A DNA stretch of 64,000 nt from Phlebiopsis flavidoalba (taxonomy: Eukaryota; Basidiomycota; Agaricomycetes; Polyporales; Phanerochaetaceae), in the NCBI GenBank assembly GCA_035772785.1, contig JAOCPU010000045.1, forward strand, positions 124,001 to 188,000, given 5' to 3'. Numbering within the stretch: position 1 is the first letter of the stretch; every line of letters begins with the position of its first letter. Shown here piece by piece: positions 36,478 through 47,675 of this stretch. The notes under the pieces were generated by a model. It did no database searches. It saw only the letters and a program-made list of their open reading frames with translations, and was not told the origin of the DNA. The position numbers and the translations under genes are program-made.

Positions 36478-37520
36478 GCTGTGGTGGACTGGGGCAGCAT
36501 TTTTAGAGCACTAGAGAGTAGAAATGAGCGATCTGAACGAGACAGGTCATACTCCGAAGAAAAATGGTTCAGCTGACTTGAATGGTACCACGAAGGTATT
36601 TAACCCAGAGTGCCGAAGCACGTCGAGATATTGCAGAAGTTGTGCATCATAATAATGGGCGACGCGGTGAAACAGACACTCACAGTTAACCGGGAGAGCA
36701 AGGAAGGAGGAGGGAAGGGGAAAGGTGTGAGACCGGGGATGGGACGACACACATTTTAAGGGAAGGGCGGTCGCGTCACGCCTCGGTCACAAACATCGTT
36801 CGATGGGCTCAATATTTTCTCAAGCGAATGCGCACGCGCGCTCGGCCGAGGCACATCATTTCTCCCCGCAACGCGACGGGCAGCGTATCTGTCGCACAAG
36901 AGGGTCTGTGGGTGACTACTACTTGGATGACTGTATTCAATGCTATACTAACCTCTCGCCATTCGTCTACATCACGAGCTCGACAACTATATATGGGACC
37001 AAAAACAGCCGGGTGCGTGAGCGTGGTCGCGCGGGCCCCCCTCCCAGCCCCTCCGGCTTCTTAGTTACGGTAAACGTGAGTGGCAAAGCCGTTAGAGTGA
37101 TGTTGATAATGTTAGCGCATAGACCGCGTACTCCTTTGTAGTTGTTGAGCGCCAGAACAAGAAAAAGAGTATTAGTGAAGTGGGGCGAGGAATCCGTCCT
37201 GCTTCGTCTCAACGATACGTGTCACTTTTGTTGTGCGTAGCTAATACATACCTGATTGTAGAGTTCAAGTAAGGATAACTAGGAGGGAATCGCGTACTAT
37301 GGAGGCTCAATGAGAGGAAAGTGTATATTGAGTGATGCTGGTAGAGGAATTGAATGGTAATGCGAGAGTGATTTTGGAGTAAGAAGTGAGAGCTGTGCTG
37401 TGTTTTCATTCCTTGGGAATGACGGCTGAGATAAATGAGACGTAGGGTGGACTAGGGCAATTAATAGACCGTACAATGATCAAAAAGTAAGAAGATGGGT
37501 GTGCGAGCTACGCTCTATGG
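36478..37520. other. Spacer between ERG6 start and the Rrm4-like gene end
   Basis: This stretch holds the ERG6 promoter (a purine-rich tract at 36690-36725 and a TATATATGG near 36990) and the 3' flank of the next gene. A minus-strand frame at 36967-37212 has one hydrophobic stretch but no family match. Confidence 0.35.
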
Positions 37521-40500
37521 TTACTTGGCTTGCGTAGCCTGTACCAGCAAAGCTTTCTCCTTCAAAACATTCGGGGTAGCTGTTCGATTAAGTGTGTGCA
37601 AGAGCACGGAGGTCTTCGTTGTGTCGAGGAGAGCAATTAGTAAGCTTGCGGGCTGAGATCACCTAAGTCAGTTTCACGCTTCATTCTATGAGCACTGCAG
37701 TACTTACAGCACCCTTTATGCCTAAACGCTTTGATCACATTCGCACAAAGCTTGTCTCCGAGGGCTTGCTTTCTGCATTCTGGACAGGTTTGTCTAGCAA
37801 TCGACCCGAGTCAGATAAACTACGTTCGTGGGCCATTCAATACCACTGGGTCGGACCTTTGCACAGAGGCAGGTACATCCGCCGAAGGCGAGCTTGCCAG
37901 CCGGATGATCTCAACAGCAGGGAGACGAGCCAGAGTGGTGATATTGTGTAGCCACTCGCAGCGCCGCCAGGAGTGGCAGGGGCGTGGAGAAGCAGCCGCC
38001 GATCCTCCGCGAGATGATAGTTCGGGAGTTTGAGGGGAAACGGCGGCGGACGGGAGGATGCGCTTTGCCTGAGGGGTAACAGGAGTCTCCGGGAGACGTG
38101 ACTGGCGTATTTTTCCTCTGTAGTCGCATCGATGTTCAAAGAAATCATCTGGACAGTCGGCGCAGCTTTAGGCTCTCAAGACATCGACGTTGAACAAGCA
38201 CATAAGCCCGCTCACGCTTTGTGCAGACTTCTGATGAGCAGAGCTGTCCAGATTCTTCCTTGCGACTTGTGAGTGATTCGAGCTTCTGGAAGATAGCAGC
38301 CCGCCATACGACCTCGATCCAGAAGTAGGCGGAACAGAAGCCAGAAGGAGATTCCGTTCGCAGGCTCCGGCTGTTGAATAGAGGATTCAGTGCATTGGAG
38401 AGTAGTCGTTCGACAAGGACAATGGAGTCAGGCCGCCGTATGCAGGTGCGTTAGGCGCATCGACCTGACGGGAAATATTGTGTGGACGCAGTCGTGGGAC
38501 GGCTCCGGAGGACCTTTGTCCAGCGTAGGGCTTGCCTATGGAGAAGTGTCTTTTGAGAGACCGCAGTGGCATTCCTGCAACTAACGTTTGGAGGAAAGGT
38601 TGTCGTTCACTTTGTGATCTTAGGCTAGCTGAGAACACAATCGACTCAGAGAGAGGGCCGAAAATGATAAGTCGATCAAAGTTTGCATCTAAAGTTCTAC
38701 CTCGGGCCTGGAACGGGGTCCATTATGCCATTGATGAGCGTCTGTTGTGAGCTCACCAGAGATGACATTCCTTGCGCACTGAGAACGGGAGACAGTAGCA
38801 GCCAATTCGAGTCATAACGCATGGGCCATATATGAAGGCTTGATTGAGTGTCACGACAGTGCAAGCTCTAGGAACGTTTTTAGCCATGGATTTGTGCAAG
38901 ATTGTGTATAGTATCCTATAAACTGGACCTGATAGTACGCTAGACCAGAGTCCACGACGAGCACGTGCGATCCGGGCGGTCGTAGTGTGTATTCGCGCAA
39001 AGGACAGAGGATGAGGCATAGAGCAGTTGGCCGGTGGCTGGGGCTCGGCCTCAACCCGCAAAGCTGTTAATCCCGCCTACTCGCGCAGGGCTGGAATATG
39101 GATCCCACTTACGCACGCAATCTAGGACCCCGTGCCCTACGGAGTTGACTTGATTGTGAGGCAACCCGAATACGCGACAGCAGAACGGCCTTCTCGGGAG
39201 TGCCGCCAGCTGCTTCGGCTCATGAACAGGCATGCGACCACAAGTTTCGTATCTCGAGCCAATTAACAAGCAACCCATTCATCGGCTGGCCATGGCGGCG
39301 ACAGCTGTGAAGTGAAAACGTCGAGCGTTGTAGTCGCATTGAGTAATATTAAAATCCAAATGAATTACTATACCTTGATTCTGGCGCTTGTGTAAGATCC
39401 TCGAAGCCGAACCTCTGCTCTCACAGCCCTCGTTGCGCATAACTCGAGCAACTGTAGCGATTTGTCCAGAAATGGGCGGAAGATGGAGAGAACAGCCCAT
39501 TAGGAATCAATTGGAGGTAATCACGAGGGTCTTTTCTTGATGAAAAGATTGCATGGATCAAGGAGCACCGCTGTGTGGCCCGAATCCTGGACCTGACAAT
39601 GGCGCGAAGTGGCACTGCCTGCAGCCTCGCGTCCGTGTACGAACGCTCTCAGTAGGAACTAACGGCGGAGGCTGATAAACGTTGGTCGATCTGTTCGGCG
39701 GCGAATACTGCAGACAGTATGTCTGGTTATTATCATCATACGACGGCAAAGGGACACACCTGTTTGGATGCAAAGGCGGGGGCGAATGATCTTGCGCCTG
39801 ACGAGTTATTGGAATTGTCGTGCTTCCGCCGCTATTGGAGCTCTGAGATAGTTCCTGACACTCTGCCTCGCCTAGGCTGATAAACATTTGCAACGGCGAT
39901 GTTGCGCCTTCAAGGTCAAGCAGTGCATTGCGGGCTCTCGGCATCTTCTGGCATCTTCCGTGCCGCGGCATTCACTCGCACGATTCGCCGTGTATCCTCG
40001 CCAAGGCAGTCTGGGTGCGCAACAGACCCAGCGCATCCATAATGGCCATAAACAGGCTCGTACAGTACGTACCAATCATCATATTCCGCAGGAAGGATGT
40101 TTCACCTAATCCCGAGAGGACGGTACGCTTGGGAGGGGCGTTGTGTGGGTGTTTTCCGATGGGTATGGGGAAATACGAGTCACGACCGGGTATGAAGGAT
40201 AAATGGAACGTAGGGCGCCGCTCAGCGTTTGGCAAGGTGCCTTCTGCGCGCGGAGAGGGACTAAGCGTGCAAGTCCTCCAGAGTCGGCAATGGTGAACTA
40301 TACAAAGTGGCAGTGCAGAACTAGCTGCAATAGACTTAAACGTCATGGTACCCGACAGTCGGCCGTGTGTGTCGTCGCGCGGAATCTTGATTCTGAACCG
40401 CGCACAGCGCATAAATGCCACGGCAAGCTGCTCGTCGGTGACATGTGGCGGGAGACCCGAGATGTAGAGTATGGGTTCGTGAAGGTACGGATGTGGCTGT

Positions 40501-40616
40501 CGGCCGGTGTGGTCGAGGGTGGAGTATTCAGTCGCACCATACGCGGTGATCCCCGTGGGTCCTTGAGGCTTCGTGAACGAGGATCGTATGAGGTGTCGAA
40601 CCTGAGCCCTACTCAC
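37521..40616 (-). CDS. Rrm4/PABP-like mRNA-binding protein: three RRMs and C-terminal MLLE domains
   Basis: Parts in order: RRM1 at about residues 48-110 (ILYISGLPPHVTDEQLAVAF, SGTMTFKSIAA); RRM2 with RTQTAL and, across frames, EDARCAEEAMHCLTL (about 39880-40060); a disordered Ser/Pro/Tyr/Asn linker (39640-39870); RRM3 (DPCNLFIK, SNGLFS.FRPFGQIATARVM, RNEGCESRGFGF, about 39380-39590); and HEPKQL then a long spacer. An MLLE-like helix set follows near 38130-38270 (KRERA..LFNVDVL). A final MLLE reads CRKQALGDKL near 37750 and LLDTTKTSVLLHTLNRTATP, then NVLKEKALLVQATQAK, stopping at 37521-37523. A tandem RRM pair, spaced RRM3 and repeated MLLE is the layout of Ustilago Rrm4, which carries mRNAs on moving endosomes by binding the PAM2-like motif of Upa1. 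A diverged poly(A)-binding protein is the alternative. The start is uncertain. Confidence 0.7.
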
Positions 40617-40911
40617 TTTGCGAAAAAAATCCTACGCACAGCAGAGTTCAAAACACCTCAAGTCAGAGCAGAAAATCCAGGGAAAGTATGAATTGATGGC
40701 ACCTCTTGATGCAAGCAGGTCCTATCACGTGCGTCAAGTAAAGTGTGCGAAACGCGTGTTCTCACTGTTCTGTAGTCGTTTATAACCGAGAGGTAGTATG
40801 AGGGAAATCTTATGCGACTCTATATCCTACAACACCACGCTGAATACAATGGAGATCATCGAATAACGTTACAAAGGCTAGGCCCATCCAACGCGACGCG
40901 TGCGTTCTTCA

Positions 40912-43046
40912 TTAGGGGATGTAGCGGAACATGGGGGCCTTCACATCAATAAAAAATATGATTAGCACGTATCAGACTGTACGTATCCATGCAACCGACC
41001 TTATCTGCAAGCTCTCGGGTCTCTACAGGGGCTTCAGCGTTTTCAACCTTGCCGTACTTGCGGTCACGATACCGGTTATCTAGCCGGTAAGATATCTGTT
41101 CACAAGAAGCGTCAGCAGCTTTTTCAGTAGTTTGAAGACACAGTTTGTCTCACTGTCAACACAACAGCAGCCAATGCGCCGAGAAATTCTAGAGCGCATG
41201 ATACAGCGAATCCTTTTGTGTATCTTGGACCATCGGTTGCGGGGAAAAGATGTGTCCCCAGCACGCTGCCGCATTGCCCAATCGCCATGTAGAGTGGGAT
41301 GCCGGTGGCTCTCTTTGTCTCAGAGGCCAGGTTATGTGAGACTGAAGTACGGGTTGATCAGTGTTGGAATGTGGGTGAATTGGGGAGATGTACATACACC
41401 AGGCAATCACCATCCCGATGACCGAATAAGTCCCGCTTGTGATGCAGAACGTGGCGAAGTATCGAACATGGTTGTTCTCGTGGACAGTCAGAAGTAGCAA
41501 ATACCCGACACCTCCTAGTGCACTGGATAATGCTATCGGCAGGCCTCTGCTTTGTAGCCTGTCGCTGATGTACGACACAAGACACAGAACGACTGCACAC
41601 ACAGCGTAAGGAGGGACTGTGAGCAGCTGCGCGCGAGCATTGGCTATGGTCACATGAGTTTCCCTTCACTTCAGCCTTCAAACGTATATACTTACTAAAT
41701 CCGAAAGTTTTGATGATGGTGGGCAAAAATGCAGAGATCGACGCGAGTGCACAGTTCCCTCCGAAGTAGCATATTCCTGCGAAATAAATCTGCAGAAGGC
41801 CCAGTTAGTGAAGAAGGTGATTATGCCGGTATCAACTCACTCTCCAGTCCTTGAAAGCGGCAGCGATGTGCGCCTTGTTGACCGTGCGGCCGACGTCCGC
41901 TCTGAGGCCCCTGTTCATGCGTGCAAGCTGAATCTTGCGTTCCTTTTCTGTGAGGAAGGGAGTTTCCTCCGGCCTGTCGGGCAATAGCCACATTGCCAAA
42001 AGTCCAAGTAATACAGTAGGGATCCCTTCCACGATGAAAAGCAGACGCCAGTTGGAGATGTTGACAGTCGCGTGTTGAATCCCAAAGGCTATCAAGCCGC
42101 CGAAGGCGCTGTTGCAGGGAATGACGTGAGTCGAAACGCTACGCAGGAATTGCAACGAAGACGTACCCAGCCACAGCCGCAAAACCGAACCAGTAGGCCA
42201 TCGAAGGCCTTAATTCCTGTTTTTTTGGGTAACCAAAGAGATGAATATCAGGGCAAGTATATGTGGCAATGGCTCTACCTCACATGAAAGTCGCATGCTG
42301 AGCTTAAAGAACGTATAATGACCAATCTACAAGAAAAGTGATGTGAGCTCAGATCGCTTGCAATATTAGACTGTGCGACATACATCGCCAGGGCCCGAAC
42401 CGAATGCGGCTTCCGAATTCGATGACCCAAGTGATACGCGTTGGCACGACACCCATAAGGGCAGCGAAGATTAAAAGCGAGACCCCCCCCCTTTGGCGAC
42501 AATACTTGAGAGTCTTGGATCCCACAGGCTCTTTTCCCCCATCCTACAGCAGCCACATCCAATCCAGTATCGTGGAGGGATAATAGTTCGATAGTGAATA
42601 CGTTGCTGGGATTTAGGCATACTTAATCTGCACGAGCTAAGAAATGGTTTGAATATGCCAAGCGTATACGAATGTGCGTGTCGGGGACTCACTTATGAAG
42701 AAAGAAGAAAGCGGAGTTGACCCAGTCCAACAGTGCACCCGCCGTAAGATGATACTCCTCCAACCGAGCATCTTGAGGAAGTCCTTGTTGAGACCGAGCG
42801 TTGCGAAGAGTTTCCGACCGATCCGAAATCTGCGCTTCCTGATTATAGTCGCAGCATGTGTACGATGTCTGGGTGGACTCACAGCGAAGAGGTACAGTAA
42901 AGACGCAAAACGCTCATGATTCTTACATCTACGCAATTCCTTGGCGGGGCCAGTCTCCTTTCGTCCTCTGGTGTAGAACTCCTCGTTTGAAGCTTGGGAC
43001 GACGGGACTCCCGTTCGAGCTTCTCAGCGTCGAACCTGCTCATCAT
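40912..43046 (-). CDS. MFS transporter, anion:cation symporter (allantoate/nicotinate permease-like) family
   Basis: The start at 43046 gives MMSRFDAEKLERESRRPK. Exons then read a NAR.LGLNKD loop near 42780, an LG.FEAGF-type helix lost in frame changes, and FGGLIAFGIQHATVNISNWR with LLFIVEGIPTVLLGLLAMWL then LPDRPEETPFLTEKE (41832-42182). Next are FLPTIIKTFGFS, LLTVPPYAVCAVVLCLVSYI, SDRLQSRGLPIALSS and GGVGYLLLLTVHENNHVRYF. The tail is KVENAEAPVETRELADK|APMFRYIP with a stop at 40912-40914. The WLPDRPEE..FLTEKER linker after helix 6 is typical of fungal ACS-family carriers for small organic acids, amides or vitamins. The substrate cannot be read from sequence. About 12 helices are expected; roughly nine are visible. 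Confidence 0.8.
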
Positions 43047-43975
43047 CTGCGAGTCGCGCTTTTTTTGTCCGCTGCTGACATGTCTGTGTGTGTCCCGAGC
43101 GGGTGCCCCCCTTCTTTTTCTCGAGGGGGAGGGGTCTAGGAGCGCGAGAGCGAGCTCGAGCTCCTCGAGGGACGGGACGTTTACCGCCCGGCCATGAAGA
43201 CTACTTATATCACAAGTTGCATTCTTTTACGGCACAGACCTACGGGCGTTGAAGGAAATTTCCGACCATCAGGTGGTTCTCTTCTGCGGCCCATGTTCTT
43301 GGGTATGTCCAATTGTTTGACGACTCATGCGCCCGTGGAGGAGCTTCCAGAAGGTCACAGGTTGAGCGGAGCCTCCACTCGACTGAATGTAACGGCGGTG
43401 ATGCAACGTCAGGGTTAAGGCGTAAGCGCGGGGAGTGTTGCCCACACTCTATATACTTATTAATAACCGGCGCCCATCAATATGGCGTTCTGTCGTTGGA
43501 ACTCAAGTTTACATGTTTACCTATTTCCACACAACCGGACGGCATTTTTCGACAACATATGAGTACACATCGGCTTTTTGGTGTCGCAATCTAAATCTTT
43601 GATGTGGAAAAACGCATCACTGGGTTCCCACGGCTTGTCCGTCTAGAAGACGAGAAATCCACGATGTGTATATGACCTATCACTACCGTACACAGACTCA
43701 GTGGTGGAAAACACATGGGTTTGAAAAGGCCCTCTAGCGTTCCAAGAGTGGAGTATCGAAAGACCTCCAGCAGCTTGTTGCCAAGGGAGGGGGGGAGGGG
43801 AGGCACCGGAACCGAAGAGATGAGATGATCACAAAAACGGGGAATACTGGGCTCAGATAATCAACCAATATCATTATATGTTGTTGTGAGGACAAGATCT
43901 CCTGCACATCCACTCACTAAGATAACTAGCTTCTTGCAGGCGGCGGTTTCGGTGTCAACATAGTGAAAGGGGTAG
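43047..43975. other. Spacer between MFS transporter and aldo-keto reductase
   Basis: The left part is the transporter promoter, with C/T-rich stretches near 43100-43190. The right part is the 3' flank of the reductase, with a G run near 43788-43801 and another just past the flank near 44003-44009. No coding signal is recognised. Confidence 0.4.
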
Positions 43976-46869
43976 TTAAACGAATGCGGGAACCAACATG
44001 ACGGGGGGGATCTTGGTGGCTCCAGCATCCTTTCCGGTTAACTCTCGAAAAACTTCCTGGAGCTCTTCAGGTGAGAGACTGACATTGAGTGCCCCAAGAT
44101 TCTCTTCGAGAGGGGGCTGGAGGGAGTGACGAAGATTTAGGCTATCGTCCTGAGTGAGGATTTACAACGAACGTGCGTACCTCGACCTTCGTAGTTTTCC
44201 CGGATATGGGAATGATATTGTTCGCCCTGGCATGAGTAGCCAGGAAAGAGTGACCTGGGCGGGAGTGGCGTTATGCCGCTCCGCAATCTCCTTGAGGCCG
44301 TCAACGAGCCTGATGATGGGCTGGCATATTTTCCGGTTAGACTAGAGAAACTAGAGGAAGTATCAAATGTCATTTCGAAACCCTACCGAACCAGCGCGGC
44401 AAGAAAAATACCTCGGAAAGGGAAGCTGTGATTTACTCTACGGATATCTAGTTATCGTCGAAGCTTTCCGTACCAGTCTGTTCGGACGTCAGTCCCAGTG
44501 AAAAGTCGATCATACTGGGACCCTACTCCGTAGTGCGCTCCCCTCGATCCGTACATAAAAGTATATTGAATGCTATACTTCGATATACTCCCAGCTAGAA
44601 GCGGGCGCTCTAGATTCTTGGATTCCATTGACTGTGTCCCACATATCTGACAAACATCCGATGCCTAGGCCCATTCGATTAGCATAGTATATTGCAGCTA
44701 AGATTAACTTGCCTCGATGTGCACCCAGTTTACTCAATATCTTGTCTGTTTGACAAGTGTATAAACAACATGCAAGGTAAAAGCAAGGACTTATAGCAGA
44801 CAGGATCTAAGATCCCGCGAGCGGCATATAAGCACCCCGCGCGCCTCATCAATGTCCCCTCCGCCCTGTCCTACTCTCTCCGACCACCACCATCCCCCGC
44901 CGCGACCAAGTCTGAGCCACCCCACCCCCTCACGTTGCCTACGTAGCTCCCTGCATCACCGCTTCTCAAGCACCGACTAACTTTTGCATCTCACAGAACA
45001 GTGAGTGCGTCACGTCGTGACGCGGAACTCGCAGGACGCGTGGCCATATTATGACGCACCCAAAAATCCATTATATCGAGGGCAGGATTGGTGGCCGCAG
45101 ATAGGTAATTCGCAACAATCCTTGCCAACTTAGGATTCATTACGACACAATGCTGACAGTGTGCCTTCATAGGCAGCATTTGCGAGGGAGGACGCTACAT
45201 CGTCGCGCGCCACCTTTGAGCCGCGACCCCCTTTTCTCACGAGATTGGCCGCCGCAAACGCAAGGGCGGGGGCCCGCGTCAGCACGGGGCGACTCAACGA
45301 AACAGATGTGGCTAGCAAGGTCAGCAGCAGAGCGAAGCGCCGGACGTCATGCGAAGGATGTTGCACGCGGCTGCGATCTTGTTCCCAAGGCAGTTGCCGG
45401 GCACGACAGTCAGTGGCAGGGATATCCCCCCCCCCCCGCGGGAAGCTAGGTAGGTAGAATGGACCACATGGGTCCATAGATAGGAGTAAAGATACTAGAT
45501 AGGTTGCGAAGGCACGACATGCAGAGTCTATACCCGCGTAGAAGAGAGTAGATACAAATACCTTGTAAACTAACCATTGGACACAAATAAATCTGAATCA
45601 TTCTAGTGTATCTAATGAGCTGAATGCACGCGGCACCTCGCGCATTTGGAACAGGACAGATAGTAAAACAGGAGATATTTCAATATATTCTAGACCATCT
45701 GATACTACAGGCATAGATCGGAATAGCTCAGAGTACTACTAGAGCCTCAACTGTCCAAATCTGTAACACTCCCCGCTAACCTGAGATATTCTGATCTACG
45801 GCGCCTGCTTCAGTGACCGCACGTTAGTGAGGAAGAGTTCCGGTTAGCTCGACTTATCTCACTGGGCGTCAGTCCAGAGCCTCGTTCTAGATTAGGAAAA
45901 GCACTTTACACACCACTTGACCAGTGAGCAGAACTCTGCCAGGGAGGCTAGACGCTTACTAGGGAAATTACATAAATCCAGGCAGGTTTTGTAAATTGCC
46001 AATGTTAGGGTCCTCGATGGTCAATGTGAAGGGGCTTATTCAAATTGAGCGCAGGAAGATGGGATGGGTGGCGTGGGACCTTACGAAGAGTGTCTTCAGA
46101 CACACTACGAGATGGACGAGCGTACCTTGACCTTCCCCAGTCGTCTATATATATGGGGTTTAAAACATCCCAGCCAAGGAAAGACCTCTATCTCTCAATA
46201 CGCGTACTTCACATCCTCCGCCTAGTAACAATCGACAGCGACGTCACTTCCAATTGGGGTCCCTCGGTCACCTCTGGGCTGTGCCCCACCGAAACGACAC
46301 TACAGTGTTCGTTTGGATACAATTAGCATCATCCGGTTGCGAAGATCATGACTAAACATATGCTTACCGAACTCGCAATATACCATAACACTCCTATATG
46401 GTCCACCCCCCGATCCTTCTGAGTACAGGCCGTCTAGGGCACTTCTTCTCACGGTATTCAGCGGGGAGCCATCGATGCGAGTGTTCCTTTTGTAGGGTCG
46501 GGCTTACGACATCCAACACACCAAACTTAGTAGACGATAAAACCATCCATGGTTACTCTTTCACCGTGCGTTTTCGCAACGCACTACGGTTAACCTTCGT
46601 CTACTCTTGACTCTCACCATCTTCTCACGGACGACACAGCGGATGTTAAAGTCAGAGACTCACCCAGTCGACCGATGAGCTCCTCGTTGTCTCCGTATGT
46701 TTGTCCAGATGTGTCCCAAGAAGGTACAGGCCCTTCTCTACGGCTGCATCAAGAATCTTTGCAGCTCTCTTCGTCAACTCCGGGCCATAGAAAGCTGTAT
46801 AGACCCATCGCGCCGAAACCGATGGCCCACGAGGTCGTTCGCACCGATTTTACGAGTGGGGACAATCAT
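43976..46869 (-). CDS. Aldo-keto reductase (AKR13-like), interrupted by about 1.3 kb
   Basis: Aldo-keto reductases reduce aldehydes and ketones with NADPH on a TIM barrel. ATG at 46869 gives MIVPTRKIGANDLV. Then follow AIGFGAMGLYSFYGP, KILDAAVEKG, YGDNEELIGR (46675-46800), DGSPEY.RE and GVDHID (46390-46470), EGKVK...SEDTLRKVPRHPS, F.LTIEDPNIGNLQ (45990-46150) and SPLGRGLLTGQV (about 45870-45905). The frame then enters unrelated DNA. The reductase resumes at about 44440 with an exon like FRRFLPRW, then ENMPIIRLVDGLKEIAERHN, ATPAQVTLSWLL, ARANNIIPISGKTTKV, ENLGALNVSLSPEEL and ATKIPPVMLVPAFV, stopping at 43976-43978. The two halves are collinear with one gene. The gap could be a long intron carrying an insertion, or an exon-disrupting insertion. 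Confidence 0.7.
44450..45790. mobile_element. Putative LTR-like insertion inside the aldo-keto reductase
   Basis: Between the two reductase halves lies sequence unlike an intron. It has a TATA-like CATATAAGCACC at 44825-44840, then a C/T-rich leader ending TCTCACAGAACA at about 44998. A perfect short palindrome, GCGTCACG-TCGTGACGC, follows at about 45005-45022, and later a TGTAACACTCCCCGC stretch near 45761. Those ends resemble U3/R promoter and TG..CA ends of a fungal LTR. No reverse-transcriptase or integrase frame is present, so at most this is a solo LTR or fragment. Target-site repeats were not found by eye and the borders are approximate. Confidence 0.35.
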
Positions 46870-47670
46870 ACTAATCTGCCGATGTAGAATGGAAAGTTGA
46901 TGGTGTCCAGCGCAGCTGGATGTGGTGCAGCCGAATCTGAGCCTTTTTAATGTCATGGACTAGCTTTTGTTCGTACTCGGCCCTCGTGTATCTTGCACCG
47001 TACTGGGAGTGGCCTCACACAAACAGAGCAGGACGTATTACTGGCACATCGGGCGCACTGCTGACGTTTTAGTTTGACTCTTTAGTGGCCCTTAGCACTG
47101 GCATCATGTATGGTATCAGTTTATCTGTGTGCAGATGTAGTCATACCTTAGAGGTCTCGCCAATGCTGTCGTAAATAGGGCTTGCAGGTTTATGGCGCAC
47201 CTAGGGGGCAGGACGCGTGCGCCTCGGCGCCAGCCGATGGATTCGACTGGTGATCGGCTTGTCGGGTCGAAAGAATTCGTTCTATGCGATCCGGCATAGT
47301 AGACCTATCTGACAATGCCGAATTAAACAACCCGGCTGAAGCGGGAAGGGGTGCAAGACCGTCCGCCAACTGCCGTCTGCGTCACGAGATCGGGATTCTC
47401 ATGTGTGCTACAAGATACCAGTACCTCTTGATCAGAAGGGTAGATGAGGCTGTGTTACGGTGGTATAGTTCCGAGGAGGCAGGTTCTACAAGCGGCAGCG
47501 GCTAAGGGCGGCCGGATCGGCCCGGTGCTTCGGTACACCTGGCACCCACTGAGAGCACTATAGCCCGATTCTCATTCTCGTACATTTATATTTTCCGTGT
47601 CTCATTCCATCCTTCGAAAACATAGCTTCTGTAACAACTCTGTTGAATCTTTGTCAGGCAAAAAGTTGGC
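46870..47670. other. Divergent promoter region between aldo-keto reductase and AIP1
   Basis: No coding signal is recognised in about 800 bases. It must hold promoters for both flanking genes. Confidence 0.4.
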
Positions 47671-47675
47671 CACCA

